A stretch of 64,000 nucleotides of DNA from Venturia oleaginea (Eukaryota; Ascomycota; Dothideomycetes; Venturiales; Venturiaceae): the NCBI GenBank assembly GCA_013176395.1, contig JABMLP010000002.1, forward strand, positions 124,001 through 188,000. Reading direction: 5' to 3'. This document shows positions 58,574-64,000 of the stretch, piece after piece. Position numbers and translations under genes: made by a program. The notes beneath the pieces were generated by a model. That model worked only from the letters and a program-made list of their open reading frames with translations, searched no databases and had not been told where the DNA came from. The stretch's first letter is position 1, and each line of letters begins with the position of its first letter.

Positions 58574-59036
58574 TGTTGCGCTGAACGAGCAAAACAGAGT
58601 TATTCGGAAGTAGATTCAACACGAACTTAACGATAGGAGCCGATGAACAGAACAAGTGTCACCCTGTGACTTGACTGTATTGACTGCAGAGGTAAAGTAC
58701 ACCGTGGCATCTGCATTGATTGATTGATTGATTTTATCCTACTCGGTTGCAGCCGCTTAATCACGCAGCTATGTCCGGTTAGGAGGACTTCATCAGACAG
58801 CCGACACGTGATGGATTATATAATCCACCGCGCCCCACTTCGCCCCGTTCACTGAAACAAGACCAGCTGTCCCCTCCGTCCTCCCTCTTTTCCCTTAACC
58901 AGTATCTCCAAATGCCCGCTGGCTCTTGTAGATACTGGTTATTCTGCTAGTATATCTGTGCTATGTAGACTCAAGAGGCAATGCCTCGTGTTTCGCTATC
59001 CTTCTACCTACAGTCTCCCTCTAATGCTCAGCTTGT
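58574..59036 (+). repeat. Host repeat X, copy 2 left arm (LTR-like), interrupted by gypsy
   Basis: 463 bp matching 33770-34221 plus the next bases CTAATGCTCAGCTT that follow the other insertion at 39874. Same strand as copy 1, same TGTT start, TGAT microsatellite and TATATAATCC. The gypsy element begins right after GCTTGT, about 12 bp beyond the insertion point used in copy 1. Confidence 0.85.
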
Positions 59037-59212
59037 TGTTATGGGCATGGCCCATGGTTGGTATAGGCTAAGAGCCTAAGCCTGATTGAGCCTAGTATAG
59101 AGAAAGAACCTCATTGAGGTTCTCTGTTTGTAGATACCTTCACTCTTTAACTGAATCTAAACAATCTTTGGCTACGAGTATGCTGCGTCTTTCCAGCTAC
59201 CGTCCCGTAATA
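59037..59212 (+). repeat. 5' LTR of gypsy copy 2 (176 bp)
   Basis: TGTTATGGGC ... CCGTAATA. A TATAGA at 59096-59101 lies 53 nt before AACTGAATCTA (59149-59159), the likely transcript start by the self-priming argument. Confidence 0.93.
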
Positions 59213-59223
59213 TAGATTCAGTT
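59213..59223 (+). other. Primer-binding site complementary to the element's own LTR
   Basis: TAGATTCAGTT immediately follows the LTR and is the exact 11-nt reverse complement of 59149-59159. It does not resemble the 3' end of a tRNA (no TGG start). Tf1/sushi-type chromoviruses are known to prime with the 5' end of their own RNA through 11 nt. Confidence 0.75.
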
Positions 59224-59246
59224 CTTTACAAACCTAGGTGTACTTG

Positions 59247-60341
59247 ATGCGTAGCAACAGTACCCTATCGACTCCTACAACCTACACCCCTACTACCGAC
59301 GACGACCCAATCGCGAGCATTACGCAAGGAATCGACAAACTCTCAATGGCTCGAGCAAATTCGCCTGACACCGTACAACAATTGGTGGCAGCTCTGACCG
59401 CAGTCAGTGTTGATGGGAACACCGGTGCAAAAGCTATTGCATGGCCTAAATGGGACGGGAAAAGAGACAACTACACGCTGTTCAGATGGCAGATCAAGAC
59501 AAAAATCACTGTTGAAAATGGGAAGCTTGGAAGCAATCAAGGAATATGCGCGAACATCTTCAACGGGCTTCCGACAGAGAAACAACAACGCGTCATCCAA
59601 TGGCTAAGCAATGGAGAGCAACATGACAACTACGAACCCGAGTCCTTTATCAAGCATATGGACGACAAGTTCTTAGATCATGAAGCGGAAGCTAAAGCTC
59701 TCGACGAGCTGAACAAGATTAGCCAAGGCAGCAGACAACCGTTCGAAGACTTCCGCCAGCAGTTCGAACAACTGACATCGCAAGCTGGATCCCTAGCGCC
59801 GCAAAGAGCCTCAAAGATCACTATCATGAACAACGCGCTCAACTACTCCCTCCAACAGACCTTGAAACCAGTGCGATTGTCCAGGGACGACTACGACACT
59901 TACGTAAAAGATGTACAGTACTTCGCGACGAAGACAGAGGCTCTATCCCACCAACGCCGCTATCCAAGTACGGATAAGGAGACGCCAACGACTCGAGGGA
60001 GGCCACAATCACCCCAAACAGTCAGTCGTGACGCAGAAGGCGATGTCGAAATGACTGGCATCAACGCCCTTTCAGCGCAGATCGCAGCACTGATAGCTCG
60101 GGTCGATACACTCGGAAAGGATGCGAAGAAGGACCGACGACCTAGAGCGAAATGGCGATCCCAAACAGAGTTCTTGGCACTTATACAAGCGGGCAAATGC
60201 GGGCGCTGTAAGAAGCCCAAGCACCATCCGAACGTATGCGAATTCCGACCAGCAACACGTCCAAAGACTCAGGTCACTGCGGTAATCACACAGCATACCG
60301 ATGACTCCCTACAGGAAGCCTCATCAGAGTCGGAAAACTAG
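59247..60341 (+). CDS. Gypsy copy 2 Gag
   Basis: 364-codon Gag, start MRSNSTLS at 59247, helical capsid domain and CGRCKKPKHHPNVC knuckle. It ends TCG GAA AAC TAG; pol is open in the -1 frame across this point, so Gag-Pol could be made by a -1 shift near GGAAAAC. Confidence 0.93.
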   Translation: MRSNSTLSTPTTYTPTTDDDPIASITQGIDKLSMARANSPDTVQQLVAALTAVSVDGNTGAKAIAWPKWDGKRDNYTLFRWQIKTKITVENGKLGSNQGICANIFNGLPTEKQQRVIQWLSNGEQHDNYEPESFIKHMDDKFLDHEAEAKALDELNKISQGSRQPFEDFRQQFEQLTSQAGSLAPQRASKITIMNNALNYSLQQTLKPVRLSRDDYDTYVKDVQYFATKTEALSHQRRYPSTDKETPTTRGRPQSPQTVSRDAEGDVEMTGINALSAQIAALIARVDTLGKDAKKDRRPRAKWRSQTEFLALIQAGKCGRCKKPKHHPNVCEFRPATRPKTQVTAVITQHTDDSLQEASSESEN

Positions 60342-60349
60342 CTACCCTT

Positions 60350-62653
60350 GTGCATCGTCGCGCACGAGGGTCTGAAGTAGATGTACATGGCGAAGACATT
60401 ACAAAGCTACCAGGCATAAGAGAACTCAAAGCAGCAAAGGATAGGATGGAAAGTACACCCTTCTTGATAGATACCTTGATCAACGGAACTTCTTTCACCG
60501 AATCCTTCTTTGATAACGGCTGCCTCCCTTATGCTGCTTTCAGCGAGAAGAGTGTCCAAACACATCGTCTACCGCGCATCCCAATTGACACCAAACAATT
60601 GGCACTGGCTAAAGAGAGCCACGAGAACGGAGAAGACCTCCGTATTACGCACATGACCTACGCTACGATCGACATTGATGGTCGAGCAGAGCGAGTCTAT
60701 GGGTATATAGTGAAAGGATTGAGCTTCCCTATTATCCTAGGCAAGGCATGGGCAGAGAGAAACTGGGTGCGATATATAGCAGCTAAGAGAAAGCTGCTTA
60801 TTGGTCAAGGATCCCAGCGCATCACGGTAAGAGAAAAGGGGTGGCTAGAACAGAACACCAAAGCGCGAGACCGGCTCGCTCACGTGCGGGCGGCTTGTCT
60901 AGTGTCAGGATCTGTATTTGCAGCTATTGTTGGAAGGGCCCAGCGACGGTTGAGAAGAGATGGACCGGATGGTACACAAGTGCTGGCTATCTCGATGTCG
61001 GATATCAACAAGGCCCTAAGCAAGTTAGCAGAAAGAAAACAGAGAAAGACTGAGGAAGAAATCCGACAAGAGATACCAGAAGAAATAGCAGAGCATGCTG
61101 ATGCCTTTCTCGACGACGAAGACGGAGAGATCGCGCCCCATCAAGAGGGTCGCGATCACGTTATCGAATTGATACGAGATGAACAAGGTCGCGAGGCAGA
61201 AGTTCCTTGGGGCCCATTATACGGCATGTCGAGGGAAGAGCTATTAGTCCTACGAAAAACACTTTCGGACTATATGGACAAGGGCTGGATACGCGCCAGC
61301 AACTCACCAGCGGCAGCCCCAGTCTTATTTGTAAGGAAACCAGGTGGAGGCATTCGGATGTGTGTAGACTATCGGGCACTGAATCGAATCACTCGATCGG
61401 ACCGCTACCCATTGCCACTAATCCGAGAAACCCTACGAAATCTAGCAACAGCGCGTTGGTACACCAAACTTGACGTCAGAGCGGCATTTCATCGGCTCCG
61501 CATCAAGCACGGCGATGAGTGGAAAACGGCTTTTCGCACTCGATTTGGACTATTCGAATGGCTAGTTACCCCCTTCGGACTAGCTGGCGCACCCGCGAGC
61601 TTTCAACGATACATCAACGGAGTCCTACGGGAATCCCTAGATATCTGCTGTTCAGCCTACATGGACGATGTCTTGATATGGAGCGACGGCGACTATCTGG
61701 ATCACATGGTTAAGGTTAACCAAATTCTTGCCAAGCTCAAGACTGCTGGACTTCGGCTAGACTTAAGCAAGTGCGAGTTTGCTGTTCAGGAGGTCAAATA
61801 TCTGGGGTTCATTATCACTGCAGGAGAAGGGATCAAAGTCGACCCAGAGAAAGTTGCCGCGATTAAAGAATGGGAGGCTCCAGTCAATGTCACAGGCGTA
61901 CGCTCCTTCCTAGGCTTTGCAAATTTCTACCGAGACTTCATCGACAACTTCTCAGAGCTCTCCGACCCCTTAATCAAGTTAACACGAAAGGCCGTCGCTT
62001 TTGTCTGGAACAAAGAACATGAGAACGCCTTTCAAGTCTTGAAGGAGCTATTCATCTCCGCCCCAATACTGGCTCACTGGAATCCAGACCTGGATACGGT
62101 ACTCGAGTGCGACTGCTCTGGCTACGCGCTGGGAGGCACGTTGTCGCAGAAGGATATGAAAGGAAAACTACGACCAGTAGCATACTTCTCCCGCAAGCTC
62201 ACTGCGGCTGAATGTAACTACGAGATCCACGATAAAGAATTACTGGCATTAATCAAGTCCATTGAACACTGGAGAGGAGAACTACGCAGTGTTGCAGCAC
62301 CTTTCAAAGTCCTTACCGATCACAAGAATCTCCGCTACTTTATGACAGCGCAGCGTTTGTCAGAGAGACAAGCAAGATGGTCGCTAATTCTATCTGAGTA
62401 CCAATTCCAGCTGGAATTTCGCGCCGGAAAACTAGCGCAAAGACCAGACGCACTATCAAGAAGACATCAAGATATGCCACATGACAAGAACGACGAGAGA
62501 CTACAAGGGCGAGTGGCCCAGTTGATCAAGGACGAATGGCTTCCTCCTCTTTCCGAGAGGACGATCGAAACAATCGCAATACAAGCCCTTATCTGCCCAG
62601 TCAATACACCGAATACATCCAATAGTACATGGGACGTTATACGGGAGCCCTAG
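60350..62653 (+). CDS. Gypsy copy 2 protease-reverse transcriptase-RNase H
   Basis: One intact frame of 767 codons from the first codon after the Gag overlap. Protease-like region with DNG (FFDNGCLPYAAF), reverse transcriptase with LDVRAAFHRL, VTPFGLAGAPASFQR and YMDDVLIWS, then RNase H with ECDCSGYALGG, HDKELLAL and TDHKNLRYF. Ends at TAG 62651-62653; the frame goes on beyond it without shift. Confidence 0.95.
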   Translation: MHRRARGSEVDVHGEDITKLPGIRELKAAKDRMESTPFLIDTLINGTSFTESFFDNGCLPYAAFSEKSVQTHRLPRIPIDTKQLALAKESHENGEDLRITHMTYATIDIDGRAERVYGYIVKGLSFPIILGKAWAERNWVRYIAAKRKLLIGQGSQRITVREKGWLEQNTKARDRLAHVRAACLVSGSVFAAIVGRAQRRLRRDGPDGTQVLAISMSDINKALSKLAERKQRKTEEEIRQEIPEEIAEHADAFLDDEDGEIAPHQEGRDHVIELIRDEQGREAEVPWGPLYGMSREELLVLRKTLSDYMDKGWIRASNSPAAAPVLFVRKPGGGIRMCVDYRALNRITRSDRYPLPLIRETLRNLATARWYTKLDVRAAFHRLRIKHGDEWKTAFRTRFGLFEWLVTPFGLAGAPASFQRYINGVLRESLDICCSAYMDDVLIWSDGDYLDHMVKVNQILAKLKTAGLRLDLSKCEFAVQEVKYLGFIITAGEGIKVDPEKVAAIKEWEAPVNVTGVRSFLGFANFYRDFIDNFSELSDPLIKLTRKAVAFVWNKEHENAFQVLKELFISAPILAHWNPDLDTVLECDCSGYALGGTLSQKDMKGKLRPVAYFSRKLTAAECNYEIHDKELLALIKSIEHWRGELRSVAAPFKVLTDHKNLRYFMTAQRLSERQARWSLILSEYQFQLEFRAGKLAQRPDALSRRHQDMPHDKNDERLQGRVAQLIKDEWLPPLSERTIETIAIQALICPVNTPNTSNSTWDVIREP

Positions 62654-64000
62654 CAAAATACTGGACTGGACGGTCGACACCAGCTGACTGCCGAAAACGG
62701 TCAACACCGGTCCACTACTAGGTACGGTCAAAACCGGTCAGTTGCAAAAGGATGCGATCTTTTCGAGAAACCAGAGTTACAACTTCTCTGGGATCGCGCA
62801 ATAGCAGAGGACCAATCCTACGAAGCTATTCATACGGCTATAGTTACTGGCGAACGTTCCTTTCCTCCAGAGCTCAAGTTGTCGGTACAGCTACCCGAAT
62901 GCGAAGTAGACGACCACGGCGCGGTCACGAGAAGAGGGATCCTATGGGTACCAGATTGGGAACCGCTGCGAACAACGCTGGTCCAACAAACTCACGATTC
63001 CCATGTTACTGGACACCCAGGGAGAGATAGCACGCTTGCGATTCTATCCAGAAGTTTCTTTTGGCCCCAACAATACAAGACAGTCCGGCAGTTTGTACGT
63101 AATTGCGACGTATGTGGGAGAACAGGAATATGGCGTGATAAGAAGCGAGGTCTTCTGAAACCACTTCCAATCCCGGCCCGCTTCCACAGCGAGCTATCAA
63201 TCGATTTCATGACTGATTTGCCCGCGGAGTAAAACGGCCCAAAATACCTCATGGTTATCACAGATCGCCTCCTCAAAAGTGTTACGTTGGAGGCTATGAC
63301 TACAATGAGCGCCAAAGAGTGCGCGAAAAGGTTCTTACAATGCCACTATCGCTACCACGGATTTCCCATGGCATTGACGTCGGACAGAGGCAGCAATTGG
63401 ACAGGTCGTTTTTGGAGGAAGCTTTGCGAACTTACAAAGATTGAGCAGAGACTCTCTACAGCCTTTCATCCACAGACCGATGGCGCGACCGAGCGTATGA
63501 ACCAGGAAGTTCTACGCTATCTCCGCGCCTTCATCGCATACTCCCAACTAGACTGGCCAACGCTACTACCTACGGCTATGTTAGCACTGAACAATCGTGA
63601 CTCTTCAGTCACAGGGATGAGTCCATTCTATCTAACCCACGGCTACCATGCGGAACCAATCCAGAAAGTACAACGAATCTCACCCAGTAACTCACCAACA
63701 GCCGATGCCGAGACCTTTGTGCAACGAATAGAAGAGGCACAAGAATATGCACAGGCAGCGATGGCCTGGTCCCAGCAGAAGATGGAGAACGACGCCAACA
63801 GGTCACGTCAAGCTGCCGAAACGTTAAAAAAGGGCGACAAAGTCTGGTTGAACCTTAGGAATATCAATACTCCGCAGCTATCAAAGAAACTGTCGTGGAC
63901 GCAAGCCAAATACACTGTCGAGAACCAGATCTCCCCGATGGTATACGAGCTGGCTGACCTGCCAAGTGGTATCCATAACCGTTTCCACGTTGACCTACTC
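62654..64000 (+). pseudogene. Gypsy copy 2 integrase, interrupted, cut by the window end
   Basis: Continues in the pol frame after the TAG. A linker rich in CGGTCAACACCGGTC-like repeats (62676-62741), the HHCC zinc region (THDSHVTGHPGR, CDVCGR), TAA at 63230-63232 just after SIDFMTDLPAE, then TSDRGSNWTGRFW and TDGATERMNQEV. The window ends at NRFHVDLL, before the chromodomain. Confidence 0.92.

Larger units (their letters stand above)
59037..64000 (+). mobile_element. Ty3/gypsy chromovirus, copy 2, 3' end off the window
   Basis: Near-identical to copy 1 but on the plus strand and without the 2-nt deletion and LTR duplication. Visible: 5' LTR, primer-binding site, gag, protease, reverse transcriptase, RNase H and most of integrase; chromodomain, polypurine tract and 3' LTR lie beyond 64000. 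Confidence 0.96.

Overview
The window is nuclear DNA from a filamentous ascomycete (Pezizomycotina; possibly Leotiomycetes, but that rank is a guess). The evidence is short GT-AG introns (about 47-120 nt, with one proposed intron of 254 nt) in nearly every gene, the fungal homocitrate synthase of the alpha-aminoadipate lysine pathway, the lactam-use gene pair known from Aspergillus, a chromodomain Ty3/gypsy element, Fot1/pogo-type DNA transposons, and degenerate duplications that look touched by repeat-induced point mutation. Coding coordinates below were obtained by splicing in the head from protein similarity and splice signals. Where all phases agree I am confident.

Left third (1-32 kb) is mostly genes. 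In order: DNA ligase I (3' end off the window) divergent from a MIX23-type mitochondrial protein; a Fot1-like transposon beside a broken reductase relic; homocitrate synthase with an apparent 1-nt frameshift; a 307-bp MITE of the same transposon family; an uncharacterised 363-aa protein (family member A); a DUF1769 gene interrupted by a single in-frame stop; an LCCL-domain membrane protein; a small apple-like secreted protein; the divergent lamB/lamA pair (YcsF-type subunit and a 1240-aa biotin carboxylase-KipA-KipI-biotinyl fusion) sharing a 530-bp promoter with GATA sites; a broken second member (B) of the uncharacterised family followed by decayed tandem duplications; and the divergent pair MAK21/NOC1 and mitochondrial prolyl-tRNA synthetase, the latter with a long zinc-knuckle C-terminal extension.

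Middle (32-43 kb) is a transposon nest: a dead Fot1-like relic, an LTR-like host repeat ('X') split by a complete Ty3/gypsy chromovirus (34222-39873, minus strand, 5-bp target duplication CTAAT), a 350-bp tandem repeat array, and an internally deleted Fot1-like element (41651-43047) with TA target duplication.

Right third: a 2.4-kb gene-poor stretch, mitochondrial ribosomal protein uL23m, a DUF202 membrane protein, a family-PL26-type exo-rhamnogalacturonan lyase with signal peptide, an unrecognised 421-aa protein, a DUF92/TMEM19 membrane protein, a short-chain dehydrogenase, and then a second copy of host repeat X carrying a second, nearly identical gypsy element in the opposite orientation (59037 to the window end).

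The most unusual signals are: (i) the gypsy primer-binding site is an exact 11-nt complement of a sequence inside its own LTR, pointing to Tf1-type self-priming, and one LTR carries a 76-bp duplication that matches R-U5 almost exactly; (ii) two independent gypsy insertions within about 12 bp of each other in two copies of the same repeat; (iii) both copies share the same two in-frame stops in pol; (iv) the synthetase fusion; (v) the uncharacterised A/B protein family; and (vi) several otherwise well-preserved genes carrying one disabling mutation.
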